Shown here: piece by piece, positions 8,534-16,407 of the stretch
Position numbering within the stretch: the stretch's first letter is position 1
How the letters are laid out: every line of letters starts with the position of its first letter
Assembly: GCF_013408335.1 (NCBI RefSeq)
Contig: NZ_JACBZR010000001.1
Location: 4,069,501-4,133,500 of the forward strand
DNA: 64,000 bases
Direction of reading: 5' to 3'
Source of the DNA: Nocardioides panzhihuensis
Lineage (GTDB): Bacteria > Actinomycetota > Actinomycetes > Propionibacteriales > Nocardioidaceae
Position numbers and translations under genes: made by a program
Notes under the pieces: model-generated
Database searches by the model: none
Told to the model about the DNA's origin: nothing
Seen by the model: only the letters and a program-made list of their open reading frames with translations

Positions 8534-9349
8534 CTACTCGACGCCCTGCTCGCGGAAGAGCTCGGAGAGCGGGTACTCCCGGAAATAGTCGGTCTTGATC
8601 CGCAGCCAGTCGCCCTTGACGATCATCTCGTCGATGGCATCGTTGGCCTGCTCCTTGAGGCCGTCGCCCGTGCGGAAGACGAAGGCGATGGGCGCCTTGT
8701 CGGACGGGAAGACGATCCGCTCCTCCATCGGGATCGGAGCGTTCTTGATCAGTCCTTCGGTGAAGGGCGCGTCATAGAAGAACGAGTCGGCCTTGCCCGC
8801 AGCGACCGCCTCGAGAGCGGCGGCCTCGTTCTTCCGCTTCACGATCTCCGCCTTGGGGAAACGCGCCTTGAGAATGCTCTCCTGCGCCGTGCCCTCCACG
8901 ATGGCGACCCTGGTGCCGTTGACGTCCTTCAGCTTCTTGATCGGGGAGTTCTTCGGCGTCGTGAAGGACAGGTAGGTCACGAAGTAGGGGTGCGAGAAGT
9001 CGTAGGCCTTCTCACGTTCCTCGGTCACGCTCACCTGGGACGCGATCATGTCGATCTCGCCCGCATCGAGCGCGGTGAACAGGTCGGCGAAGTCCATCGG
9101 CACGAAGGACGGCTTGATGCCGAGCGACTCGGTGACGCCGAGGGCGACCTCGTAGTCGAACCCCTTCGCGACGGAACCTTGGGTGTAGTAGACCGGGGCG
9201 CTGTTCAGCACGCCGATCTTGATCTGGCCGTCATCGGCGGCACTGCTGCGCTTGGCAGCGGGGCCGGTCGTCTCGACCGTGTTGGAGACCACGATCAGGA
9301 TCACCAGAAGGGTGACCGCGCCCGCGAGGATGAACTTGAGGGATTTCAT
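8534..9349 (-). CDS. Family 3 solute-binding protein (amino-acid ABC type), copy 1
   Basis: Periplasmic-binding-protein-like receptor of the bacterial extracellular solute-binding family 3 (polar amino acids), 271 aa. An N-terminal hydrophobic anchor (FILAGAVTLLVILIVVSN) is not followed by a lipobox Cys, so it is likely membrane-anchored or secreted rather than a lipoprotein. Family motifs are KGFDYEVALGV, LFTALDAGEIDMIASQVSVTEER, YDFSHPYF and the domain-crossing hinge KLKDVNGTRVAIVEG. The next upstream gene is a paralog. No ABC permease or ATPase is adjacent, so the transport partner lies elsewhere or the protein acts as a sensor. Confidence 0.88.
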   Translation of the reverse strand: MKSLKFILAGAVTLLVILIVVSNTVETTGPAAKRSSAADDGQIKIGVLNSAPVYYTQGSVAKGFDYEVALGVTESLGIKPSFVPMDFADLFTALDAGEIDMIASQVSVTEEREKAYDFSHPYFVTYLSFTTPKNSPIKKLKDVNGTRVAIVEGTAQESILKARFPKAEIVKRKNEAAALEAVAAGKADSFFYDAPFTEGLIKNAPIPMEERIVFPSDKAPIAFVFRTGDGLKEQANDAIDEMIVKGDWLRIKTDYFREYPLSELFREQGVE

Positions 9350-9441
9350 ACGACGTCCTGGTTGGGGGGAGTTTTTGCGCCGAGACGCTGCGGCCTCGGC
9401 TGAACCGGGCCAGCGGGCATCGTAGGCTACTGGACTTCAAG

Positions 9442-9458
9442 CGCCCCGAAGAGGGGCG
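9442..9458 (-). terminator. Small GC hairpin between the two solute-binding protein genes
   Basis: CGCCCC-GAAGA-GGGGCG forms a 6-bp stem 8-24 bp after the stop of the second binding-protein gene. A weak terminator or processing site between tandem paralogs. Confidence 0.4.
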
Positions 9459-9465
9459 AACGGCG

Positions 9466-10281
9466 TCAGGCGCCCTTGTCCTTGAAGACCTCGGAGAGCG
9501 GATACTCCTTGAAGTACGCCTTCTTGAGCTTCAGCCACTCGCCGTCGAGGATCATCTGCTCCAGGATGCCGTCGATCTGCGCTTTGCGGGGGTCGTCCTT
9601 CTGCATGACGAAACCGATCGGGGCGTCGTCCGCCGGATAGACGATCGACTCCTTCAGCGCGATCGGCGCCCGCTTGATGATCGGCGCGGTGTAGGGGGCG
9701 TCGTAGAAGAACGCGTCGGCCTTGCCGCTCGCGATCGCCCTGACCGCTCCATCCTCGTCCTTGGCCTTGATGACGTTGACGTTCTCGTACTGCTCGGCGA
9801 GATAGCGCTCGTGGATGGTGCCCTCGACGACCGCGACGTTCTTGCCGTTGATGTCGCCGCGCTTGTTGATGGTCGAGTCCTCGGGAGTGAGGAAGGAGAG
9901 GTAGGTGACGAAGTAGGGCGTGGTGAAGTCGAAGTCCTGCTTGCGTTCGGCGGTCTCGGTGACCTGCGAGCCGATCATGTCGATCTCGCCCGCTTCGAGC
10001 GCGGTGAAGAGGTCGCTGAAAGGCATGACCTTGAACTCCGGTTTGGCACCCATCCCTTCGGCGACGCCGAGCGCCATCTCGTAGTCGAAGCCCTTGGTGA
10101 CGCCGTCGACCTTGAAGAAGGCCGGCTCGGTGCCGTCGACGCCGATTCGTAAGGTGCCGCCGGCGGCTGCGGCGCTCTCCTGATCGGTCGCCTGCGGAGC
10201 GGGGTCAGCTAGGTAGCCGCCGATGACCATGACCCCTAGGAGGGCCAGGGCGCCGGCGACGACGAACTTGATGTGATTCAT
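9466..10281 (-). CDS. Family 3 solute-binding protein, copy 2
   Basis: Paralog of the gene directly downstream, with the same length (271 aa) and the same motif order: a non-lipobox hydrophobic N-terminus (FVVAGALALLGVMVIGGYL), KGFDYEMALGV, LFTALEAGEIDMIGSQVTET, FDFTTPYFVTYLSFLTP, GKNVAVVEG and the near-identical end YPLSEVFKDKG. Strong similarity and tandem placement indicate duplication. The intervening 116 bp holds a small hairpin, so the copies may be expressed differently. A CRP-type palindrome lies 178-193 bp upstream. The ligand is probably an amino acid, by family, but is not determined. Confidence 0.88.
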   Translation of the reverse strand: MNHIKFVVAGALALLGVMVIGGYLADPAPQATDQESAAAAGGTLRIGVDGTEPAFFKVDGVTKGFDYEMALGVAEGMGAKPEFKVMPFSDLFTALEAGEIDMIGSQVTETAERKQDFDFTTPYFVTYLSFLTPEDSTINKRGDINGKNVAVVEGTIHERYLAEQYENVNVIKAKDEDGAVRAIASGKADAFFYDAPYTAPIIKRAPIALKESIVYPADDAPIGFVMQKDDPRKAQIDGILEQMILDGEWLKLKKAYFKEYPLSEVFKDKGA

Positions 10282-10450
10282 GCGGAAGTCCTGTGGTTTC
10301 GGGATGGTGGGGCATGCCCGTCACGTCGGCACCGAGAATCCGAGACGTGCTGGCCACGGAGTGGCCGGACGATGTTGCATCAAACACCGGACTGCTCGCC
10401 CGCGTCCAGGTTTTCGAGCATCATCGGCACGTTCCGTGACCGAACTTCCC

Positions 10451-10482
10451 GCATGGCGTGTGACTCAGATCACACGCCATGC
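10451..10482. promoter_or_regulatory. Perfect CRP/GlxR palindrome within a 13-bp hairpin
   Basis: TGTGACTCAGATCACA (10459-10474) matches the cAMP-receptor consensus TGTGA-N6-TCACA exactly. It is extended by flanking complementary bases into a 13-bp stem with a 6-nt loop. It lies between the 3' end of the SIS-domain gene, 13 bp away, and the start of the second solute-binding protein gene. It could be a CRP/GlxR operator for the binding-protein gene, a terminator for the mannose operon, or both. Confidence 0.5.
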
Positions 10483-10495
10483 CCACTATTTGGAC

Positions 10496-11527
10496 TCAGT
10501 CGTCGGCGACCAGACCCAAACGCAGATATTCGGCCGCATACGTGCCCTGGAGCAGCAGGGACGCGTAGCGGGCGACCTCTGTGGACGCATTCGCCTCTAC
10601 GACCTCCACCCGTACGCCGCGCGTGTCCGCAGCCTCGGTGAGCAACCGTCGCTGCTCGACCATGATCGGATCGGTCGCACCGTCATCGAGGATGACCAGG
10701 ACGGGGCGTACGGACGACTTCTCCTCGGCGAACGGGTCGTCGAAGACGTTGCGGGGCCGGGCTGCCTCCAGGACCGGGAGCAGGTCGTCGGCGACACCGG
10801 CGATCGCACCGCGACCGCTGGCCCGGCGCAGACTCTCGGCGACACGGCGGGCCGCCCGGGCGGCCAGGACGGAGCCACCCCAGACAACCGGGAGCGAGTC
10901 GGCGAGGGAGAGCGCCAGGATCTTGCCCGGGTTGACCGAGATGTCGCGATGCGGCGAGCAGGCCGTGGCGACGTCGTCGAGCGCGTCTGCCACCTTGTCC
11001 GCATCGGCCTCCGGGCCGAGGCCGATGGAGTTGAGATAGGTGAGCATCAGGATCGACATCGCGAGCGTGTCGCCGCCCTCGACCGGAAGCAGCGTGCTGT
11101 CGCGGCCCTCGGCGTGCTGGGCGACCAGAGACTTCTCCGGAGCCGCCACGACCAGCTGGGCGCCACGGCGGACGGCCTCGGCGGCGGCCGAGGCCTCCCC
11201 CGGGTCGGAACCGGTCGGCGCCAGCACGACGACGAGATCGAGGCTGCCGGCCCAGCCCGGCAGGCCCGGCGCCGGCCAGGCCACGAACGGCACCGGGCAG
11301 TACGGCTCGAGGACCGCGCGCAGCAGACGCGAGTCGGGACCTGCGGCGACGACGGCCCGGGGACGCCCGGTCTCTGCCGCGCGGCGTACGGCCTCCTGCA
11401 GGGGCTCCAAGGCGCCCGCGGCCTCGCGCCGGACCCGGGCCCCGGACGCCGCCAGCGACCGCAGCAGCTGGTCGATCCCGGTCAGCGCCCGCTCGTCGTC
11501 CAGCCTCGACTCGTCGAACCAGGTCAT
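10496..11527 (-). CDS. SIS-domain sugar-phosphate isomerase-like protein
   Basis: 343-aa protein related to the uncharacterised Rv3256c group and to bifunctional phosphoglucose/phosphomannose isomerases. The SIS-like fold is suggested by RPRAVVAAGPDSRLLRAVL, LDLVVVLAPTGSDP and the helix with GSVLAARAARRVAESL. The ATG at 11527 is used; the open frame continues upstream only through out-of-frame sequence of the next gene. It is the last gene of a three-gene operon with a Trm112-like protein and phosphomannomutase, matching the mycobacterial manB neighbourhood. The natural reaction may be fructose-6-P/mannose-6-P interconversion, which would fill the absence of a manA gene here. That is inference. 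Confidence 0.75.
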   Translation of the reverse strand: MTWFDESRLDDERALTGIDQLLRSLAASGARVRREAAGALEPLQEAVRRAAETGRPRAVVAAGPDSRLLRAVLEPYCPVPFVAWPAPGLPGWAGSLDLVVVLAPTGSDPGEASAAAEAVRRGAQLVVAAPEKSLVAQHAEGRDSTLLPVEGGDTLAMSILMLTYLNSIGLGPEADADKVADALDDVATACSPHRDISVNPGKILALSLADSLPVVWGGSVLAARAARRVAESLRRASGRGAIAGVADDLLPVLEAARPRNVFDDPFAEEKSSVRPVLVILDDGATDPIMVEQRRLLTEAADTRGVRVEVVEANASTEVARYASLLLQGTYAAEYLRLGLVADD

Positions 11528-11534
11528 TGTCGCC

Positions 11535-11762
11535 TCACCCCTCCGTCGGCTGAGCCTTGGAAGAACCCTTGGTGGGACGGCCCTCGTCGATGAGCAGGAC
11601 GGGGATGCCGTCACGGACGGGGTAGGCCAGGCCGCACTCCCCCTGGCACACCAGCTCGCCATCCTGGTCGGGCACCGTGGCCTCGACGGGCAGCAGGTCG
11701 CCGTGACACTGCGGGCAGACGATGATCTCCAGCAGCTTCTCACTGAGGCCCAGCGCGCTCAT
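11535..11762 (-). CDS. Trm112-like zinc-finger protein
   Basis: 75-aa Trm112/UPF0434 family protein. A zinc ribbon is formed by CPQCHGDL (Cys16, Cys19) and CQGECGLAYPVRDGIPVLL. Homologs act as small activators of methyltransferases or are uncharacterised bacterial relatives. Its start codon overlaps the stop of the phosphomannomutase gene by one base (TGATG), indicating translational coupling; the next gene starts 7 bp after its stop. Role in mannose metabolism is unknown. Confidence 0.9.
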   Translation of the reverse strand: MSALGLSEKLLEIIVCPQCHGDLLPVEATVPDQDGELVCQGECGLAYPVRDGIPVLLIDEGRPTKGSSKAQPTEG

Positions 11763-13156
11763 CAGTTACGCCTTTCACTAGGTAGAGTCTTTCGAATGAT
11801 CGCGAGCGCCTCGTCGCGCACGCGCTCCATGGTGAGTATGTCCTTGCCCTCCGCGTTGAGCCGCAGCAGCGGCTCGGTGTTGGAGGCACGGACGTTGACC
11901 GTCCAGTCGGCGTGGGAGAGGGTCAGCCCGTCGAGCTTGTCGACGGTGACGCCGTCGCGCTCTGCGTACGTCTTCTCGATCTCGGCCACGGTCGCGGCCT
12001 GGTCGGGGACGGTGGAGTTGATCTCGCCGCTCATCGGGTAGCGGGCGTACGACGCCAACAGCTGGCTCAGCGGCTCGTCGGTCTTCGCGAGCGCGCCGAG
12101 GACGTGCAGGGCGGCGAGCATGCCGGAGTCGGCGCGCCAGAAGTCGCGGAAGTAGAAGTGGCCACTGTGCTCACCGCCGAAGACCGCTTCGGACTCGGCC
12201 ATCACGGCCTTGATGTAGGAGTGGCCCACCCGGGTGCGCACCGGGGTGCCGCCGAGCTCGGTGACGATCTCGGGGACCGCGCGGGAGGTGATCAGGTTGT
12301 GGATGATCGTCGCGCCCGGCTCCTTGGCCAGCGCGCGCTCGGCGATCAGGGCGGTGATCGCGCTCGGGTTGACCACCTCGCCCTTCTCGTCCACCAGGAA
12401 GCAGCGGTCGGCGTCACCGTCGAAGGCCAGGCCGGCGTCGGCACCGGTCTCGCGCACCTTGGCCTGCAGGTCGACCAGGGTCGTCGAGTCGAGCGGGTTG
12501 GCCTCGTGGTTGGGGAACGTGCCGTCGAGCTCGAAGTACATCGGGATCAGCTCCACGGCCTCCTCGCCCAGGCGGCCGAAGACCGCCGGTGCGGTATGGC
12601 CGGCCATGCCGTTGCCGGCGTCGGCGACGATGGTGAGCCTGCGGCCCACGACCGGAGCCAGACCGAGCAGATGCGCGGCGTACGCCTCCAGCACGTCGGT
12701 CTCGCTGATGCTGCCGGCGACCTCCGCGATCGGGGCCGCACCGGAGATGACCAGGTCGCGGATCTCGTCGAGACCGGTCTCCGCGCCGACCGGGACCGCG
12801 TTGGCCCGGCAGAGCTTGATCCCGTTGTACTGCGCCGGGTTGTGGCTCGCGGTGAACATCGCGCCCGGCAGGCCGAGGTGGCCGGAGGCGAAGTAGAGCT
12901 CGTCGGTCGAGGCCAGCCCGATCATCGTCACGTCTGCGCCGGCCTCGGTCGCACCGTCTGCGAAGGCTCCCGAGAGTGCCGGGGAACTGGGGCGCATGTC
13001 GTGCCCGACCACGACGTGCGATGCGCCGACGACGTGCACGAAGGCCCGCCCGGCGAGCCGGGCGAGGTTCTCGTCGATCTGGTCAGGGACGGTGCCACGG
13101 ACGTCGTACGCCTTGAAAACGGCGTTGGCGACGTCGGGCTGAACTCTCTCCGGCAT
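11762..13156 (-). CDS. manB: Phosphomannomutase/phosphoglucomutase
   Basis: Cytosolic alpha-D-phosphohexomutase converting mannose-6-P to mannose-1-P, the substrate of ManC at 23134. 464 aa with the four-domain family layout: the metal/phosphoserine loop TASHNPAQYNGIK, the magnesium loop DGDADRC, the sugar-binding loop GGEHSGH, and the phosphate-binding loop RASNTEPLLR near the C-terminus. First gene of the operon manB, Trm112-like, SIS protein. DUF3499 lies 19 bp upstream in the same direction and may be cotranscribed. The order matches Rv3258c-Rv3257c-Rv3256c in M. tuberculosis. Confidence 0.95.
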   Translation of the reverse strand: MPERVQPDVANAVFKAYDVRGTVPDQIDENLARLAGRAFVHVVGASHVVVGHDMRPSSPALSGAFADGATEAGADVTMIGLASTDELYFASGHLGLPGAMFTASHNPAQYNGIKLCRANAVPVGAETGLDEIRDLVISGAAPIAEVAGSISETDVLEAYAAHLLGLAPVVGRRLTIVADAGNGMAGHTAPAVFGRLGEEAVELIPMYFELDGTFPNHEANPLDSTTLVDLQAKVRETGADAGLAFDGDADRCFLVDEKGEVVNPSAITALIAERALAKEPGATIIHNLITSRAVPEIVTELGGTPVRTRVGHSYIKAVMAESEAVFGGEHSGHFYFRDFWRADSGMLAALHVLGALAKTDEPLSQLLASYARYPMSGEINSTVPDQAATVAEIEKTYAERDGVTVDKLDGLTLSHADWTVNVRASNTEPLLRLNAEGKDILTMERVRDEALAIIRKTLPSERRN

Positions 13157-13175
13157 GTCCGGAACTCTAGTCGTC

Positions 13176-13577
13176 CTACTCAGACGTCAGCACGCGGAGG
13201 TGGCCGCGGCGGGTGCCACCTGGGCGGGGCTGGCCGTCGTTCGGCCCGGACCCGTCAGGAGCCTCTGGCCCGGGAGCGCCGGCAGGGCCTCGCGGGGCGG
13301 GAGCGGGTGGCCGCGCTGCCTCACGGACGGCGTCGGCCAGCGCGAGCAGATCGTCGCCCTTGGGCTGCGGGTCGACCGGCTCGCGGGCCAGCCTGACGAC
13401 CTCCCAGCCCCTGGGCGCAGAGAGCCGCTCGGCGTGCTCCTCGCACAGGTCGTATGCGTGCGGCTCGGCATAGGTCGCCAACGGGCCGAGCACGGCCGTC
13501 TGGTCGGCGTACACATAGGTGAGCGTGCAGACGGCTTGACGCTGGCAGGCGGTACGCGAACAACGGCGAGCAGTCAC
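13176..13577 (-). CDS. DUF3499 protein
   Basis: 133-aa actinobacterial protein of unknown function (Rv3258c type). The GTG start at 13577 gives the characteristic N-terminus TARRCSRTACQRQAVCTLTY, followed by LCEEHAERLSAPRGWEVVRL. Spaced cysteines and histidine (CxxxxC, C, CxxH) suggest metal binding. The C-terminal 40 residues are Pro/Gly rich and likely disordered. It lies just upstream of manB and diverges from the zincin-like gene at 13627, leaving a 49-bp bidirectional promoter region. Conservation of position next to manB and whiB suggests a housekeeping role. Confidence 0.82.
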   Translation of the reverse strand: MTARRCSRTACQRQAVCTLTYVYADQTAVLGPLATYAEPHAYDLCEEHAERLSAPRGWEVVRLAREPVDPQPKGDDLLALADAVREAARPPAPAPRGPAGAPGPEAPDGSGPNDGQPRPGGTRRGHLRVLTSE

Positions 13578-13626
13578 GGATGAACCGTACTCCCCAGAGG
13601 CCAGCCGCGCAGTTAGGCTCGCGTAC

Positions 13627-14043
13627 ATGACCAGGCACAGGGATCGACACGGCCGCGGAAGACGTGGTCCGATGGCCGTGCCGACCGACCCGAAGGTGCC
13701 GACCCTGCGCACTCGCCGGGAGCGCTTCGACGACATCGCGCTCGCCATCGTCAGCGACATCGATGCCCGCTGGCAGTCACGGCTCGGTCTGATCGAGTAC
13801 GCCGTCGAGGAGTCGCCGGACATCCCCAAGGAGTGGACCGTCGAGGACCACATCCCGCTCGGGTCGCTGGAGCGCGGCTCCGGCGCGACCCCGGCTCGCC
13901 TGGTGGTCTACCGGCGGCCGATCGAGCACCGCTGCCAGACCCGCGCCGAGGTCGAGGCGATGGTGCTCATGGTCGTGGTGGAGCAGGTCGCGGATCTGCT
14001 CGGGATCGCTGCCGAGGACGTCCATCCGCGCTATCAGCCTTGA
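13627..14043 (+). CDS. Zincin-like metallopeptidase family protein (Rv3259 type)
   Basis: 138-aa protein of the DUF1025/zincin-like metallopeptidase family. The core reads RERFDDIALAIVSDI, then IPLGSLERGSGATPARLVVYRRPIEHRC. The position where family members carry HExxH reads VVVEQVADLLG, so the zinc ligands are missing and peptidase activity is doubtful. This divergent form is typical of the actinobacterial branch. It is divergently transcribed from DUF3499, as in M. tuberculosis. The function is unknown. Confidence 0.8.
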   Translation: MTRHRDRHGRGRRGPMAVPTDPKVPTLRTRRERFDDIALAIVSDIDARWQSRLGLIEYAVEESPDIPKEWTVEDHIPLGSLERGSGATPARLVVYRRPIEHRCQTRAEVEAMVLMVVVEQVADLLGIAAEDVHPRYQP

Positions 14044-14097
14044 GGGTTGGCGGTCTTTCTCGTTCCGGCGCGCATTTGGTACTGGTTTTTCGGGTTG

Positions 14098-14265
14098 GTC
14101 TGGGCCGCCGACCCTCCTTCGAGGGTCTTCTCGACCTGCCCCGGAGTCAAGGACGGCCTTCGGCCGCCGGCTCCGCCGGTCGCCTTCGGCGATCCTGGAC
14201 ACCGGACCATGTCGAGAAAAGATTTGGCTGGCTATCGGGGCGGCGGCCCGGGTGTGGCCGCGGGG
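14098..14265 (+). repeat. Cloverleaf interspersed repeat, copy 1
   Basis: First of three copies (others 57744-57900 and, inverted, 61190-61378). The core 14146-14200 starts GTCAAGGA and ends TCCTGGAC, enclosing three hairpins: GGCCTTCGGCC, CCGGCTCCGCCGG and CGCCTTCGGCG. An outer stem CTCGAC/GTCGAG lies further out, and a conserved right flank contains TTTGGCTGGCTATCGGG. It begins 54 bp after the zincin-like gene. The 546-bp gap 14044-14589 holds no credible gene: it consists of this element, two palindromes (14339-14428) and a partial repeat copy (14492-14543). Confidence 0.85.
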
Positions 14266-14338
14266 AAATCACCTACGACAGGTCGCCGTTATGTCACTAC
14301 GGCCAGCAGAAAACCAGCTGACGAGAAGGCGCTCTTCT

Positions 14339-14428
14339 GGGCGAACGAAAGTTCGTTCGCCCGCACTAGCCAAGTCCCAGCCGAGAACGCCCCTGGGTGC
14401 CCGAACGAATTTTCGTTCGCCCAGGGGC
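14339..14428. repeat. Pair of CGAACGAA-NN-TTCGTTCG palindromes
   Basis: Copy 1 (14339-14362) has 11-bp arms GGGCGAACGAA/TTCGTTCGCCC with a 2-nt centre. Copy 2 (14402-14419) has the 8-bp core and is embedded in a larger stem formed by CCCCTGGG (14390-14397) and CCCAGGGG (14420-14427). The same palindrome occurs twice at 45278-45386, again as a pair in an intergenic region. Confidence 0.85.
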
Positions 14429-14491
14429 AACGGATCACCAGGCCCAAGCCCCTGCCCCACCCAAACCTCCGCGCCAAACCCCTGCCGCCGA

Positions 14492-14543
14492 CCCGATAGC
14501 CAGCCAAAATTCTCGTCGCCGTCCAAGAACGGGTCGGCGGCAA
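14492..14543 (-). repeat. Partial copy of the cloverleaf repeat, flank only
   Basis: CCGATAGCCAGCCAAAATTC followed by GGGTCGGCGGC reproduces, in inverted orientation, the flanks of the cloverleaf repeat without its hairpin core. A solo or deleted copy; no coding capacity. Confidence 0.6.
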
Positions 14544-14589
14544 ACCCCAACCACAAAGCACACCGACCTAAGCGAGCCAAGAAGAAGGA

Positions 14590-16407
14590 CTAGGGCCCCA
14601 AAGGCAACGGCAACCCCGGCGCAACCCCAGCGGTACGCACCTCCGACCGCAACGGACGGAACGGCACGACCGCATCCCCGTCACCACTCATCACCACGGC
14701 CGCGTTGACCTCAACACCCTCGGGTACGAGCTGGATCAGCGCGGCGTCAGCGGGCACCTCGATCTCGGCGCCCACGCCGGGACCGACCTCGACGGACTTG
14801 GCCTTGAGCGCCTTGCCCTTCGCGTTCGTCGGGATCACCTTGACGGTGCCGCTGCTCCCGGTCTTGGCCACGGGGCCGGAGATCACGACGCGCTTCTTGC
14901 CGACGGCGGGGCCGGCCGGAACGACCACGGCGGTCGCCTCAGAGAGCGTCTCGGTGGCCGTGGTGATCGCGACGTCGCCGCCGTCGACCGAGCGCATGGC
15001 GGTGCTGACCGGGCCGGTGGCGACGATCTCGACACCGAAGGCGTCGGCGGCGCTGTCCTTGCCGAGCAGCTTGGTCAGGTCGACCTGCGTCTGACCGTTG
15101 GGCGGCACGCTGATCTCCGGAGCTCCCTCCGGCGTGAGCACGTTCTTCGGGGTGAGCAGGCGCAGCTCCGCGCTCACCTGGGCGTCTCCCGGGTTGACGA
15201 CGGTGAGCGTGCGGCTCGCGGAGCTGTTGGGGTAGCCGACCAGCAGGTTGGTCTCTGCCGGCGTCGACTGGCCCGAGAAGTAGTCCTCGCTCGCTGCCTG
15301 CGTCTCGAGCGCGACCTCGCGGTCGCGGACCATCACCCCGGCCTGGCCGCGTACGACCGTGGTCTTCAGGGAGAGGTCGCCCTCGCGCGGGATCACGTTC
15401 AGCAGATCGAAGGTGCGCGTGGTGTTGCCGGGGATCGCGACGCCGCGAAGGTCCTCGGGGACCGCCACGACACCCTTCTCGTCGTAGAGGGAGATGTCGA
15501 CGGTGGCCGCACCGCTGTTGGGGTTGGCGAGCTCGAGGATCGAGTTGTGGGTGGCACCCGCGCCGATGCCTGGGAACCAGGCCTCCGCCTGCGGAGGCAG
15601 ACAGCCCGTCGCCGCGAGCGGCTTGATCGTGGAGCGTCCGGCGACCAGGCCGGGCGCGACCTCCTTGCCTGCCCGGACCACGACCGAGCCGGGCTTGGCC
15701 GACACGCTGGTGACCTTGCCGGAGCCGACGGTGGCCTGCGAGCCCTTGCCCGCACCCGGGCCGCTCAGGGCCACCTCGCCCGAGCCGGAGGCGGCGTTGG
15801 TGACGGCGATCTGGTCGGCACCGGCCTTCGGCTTGCCGGGGCAGACCACGGTGGCCGCCTTCGGCGCGCTGCTGTCGGCGGCGAGCGTCGGCTGCTCCCA
15901 CTGGTGGGGCCGGTTGAGCAGCAGGGCCACCGCCATCGCGGCGACAAGGCCAAACGCCACCAGAGCGGTGTTGTCGAGGCGGCGACCCCGCTGCCTGCGT
16001 ACGCTGCGCAGCCGGGGCCGGGCGGCAGCGGCTGCCGCCGCGGCGGCAGCCATCCGACTGCCTCTGGCGGGCTCGGACTCGGCCTGCGGCTCGTCACCCC
16101 GCATTTCGTCGGGGGTCGGCCAGGCCTCGTAGTCGGGCTGGTTCGCGGCTTGGAACTCGCCGGTCTGATAGTCCGGCGAGTAACCGGTCTGGGCCAGCAT
16201 CTGCCCCGTCTCCGGCCCCGGGACGTAGGGCTCCTGAGCGTAGATCTGCTCGGGCGTGTACTCCGGCGCGACATGGCCCGGAGTCTGTCCGACGTAGGGG
16301 TCGGCGTAGGGATCCGCGTAGGGGTCCAGCATCCACGGCTCCTGGCCGTAGACGTCGTCGGCCGGCTGCTCCTGCGAGCGGTCATAGGGGTCACGTGGAT
16401 CGCTCAT
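14590..16407 (-). CDS. DUF5719-like membrane-anchored extracytoplasmic protein
   Basis: 605-aa protein of the actinobacterial DUF5719 type. A disordered acidic cytoplasmic N-terminus contains DPYADPYADPY repeats. One membrane helix follows at about residues 165-185 (ALVAFGLVAAMAVALLL), then a ~400-residue extracellular beta-rich region with repeated LxVxNPxxxxA-type strands such as NSILELANPNSGAATVDISLYDE. The start overlaps the stop of the giant glycosyltransferase gene (ATGA), so the two are translationally coupled and likely work together at the envelope. Function is unknown. Confidence 0.78.
   Translation of the reverse strand: MSDPRDPYDRSQEQPADDVYGQEPWMLDPYADPYADPYVGQTPGHVAPEYTPEQIYAQEPYVPGPETGQMLAQTGYSPDYQTGEFQAANQPDYEAWPTPDEMRGDEPQAESEPARGSRMAAAAAAAAAARPRLRSVRRQRGRRLDNTALVAFGLVAAMAVALLLNRPHQWEQPTLAADSSAPKAATVVCPGKPKAGADQIAVTNAASGSGEVALSGPGAGKGSQATVGSGKVTSVSAKPGSVVVRAGKEVAPGLVAGRSTIKPLAATGCLPPQAEAWFPGIGAGATHNSILELANPNSGAATVDISLYDEKGVVAVPEDLRGVAIPGNTTRTFDLLNVIPREGDLSLKTTVVRGQAGVMVRDREVALETQAASEDYFSGQSTPAETNLLVGYPNSSASRTLTVVNPGDAQVSAELRLLTPKNVLTPEGAPEISVPPNGQTQVDLTKLLGKDSAADAFGVEIVATGPVSTAMRSVDGGDVAITTATETLSEATAVVVPAGPAVGKKRVVISGPVAKTGSSGTVKVIPTNAKGKALKAKSVEVGPGVGAEIEVPADAALIQLVPEGVEVNAAVVMSGDGDAVVPFRPLRSEVRTAGVAPGLPLPLGP

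Noticed and set aside
13627..14043. Active metallopeptidase
   Set aside because: The HExxH zinc motif is absent (VEQVA at that position).
14047..14593. Small open frames in the gap 14044-14589
   Set aside because: They arise from translated cloverleaf repeats and palindromes; the same peptides recur from other repeat copies in other frames.
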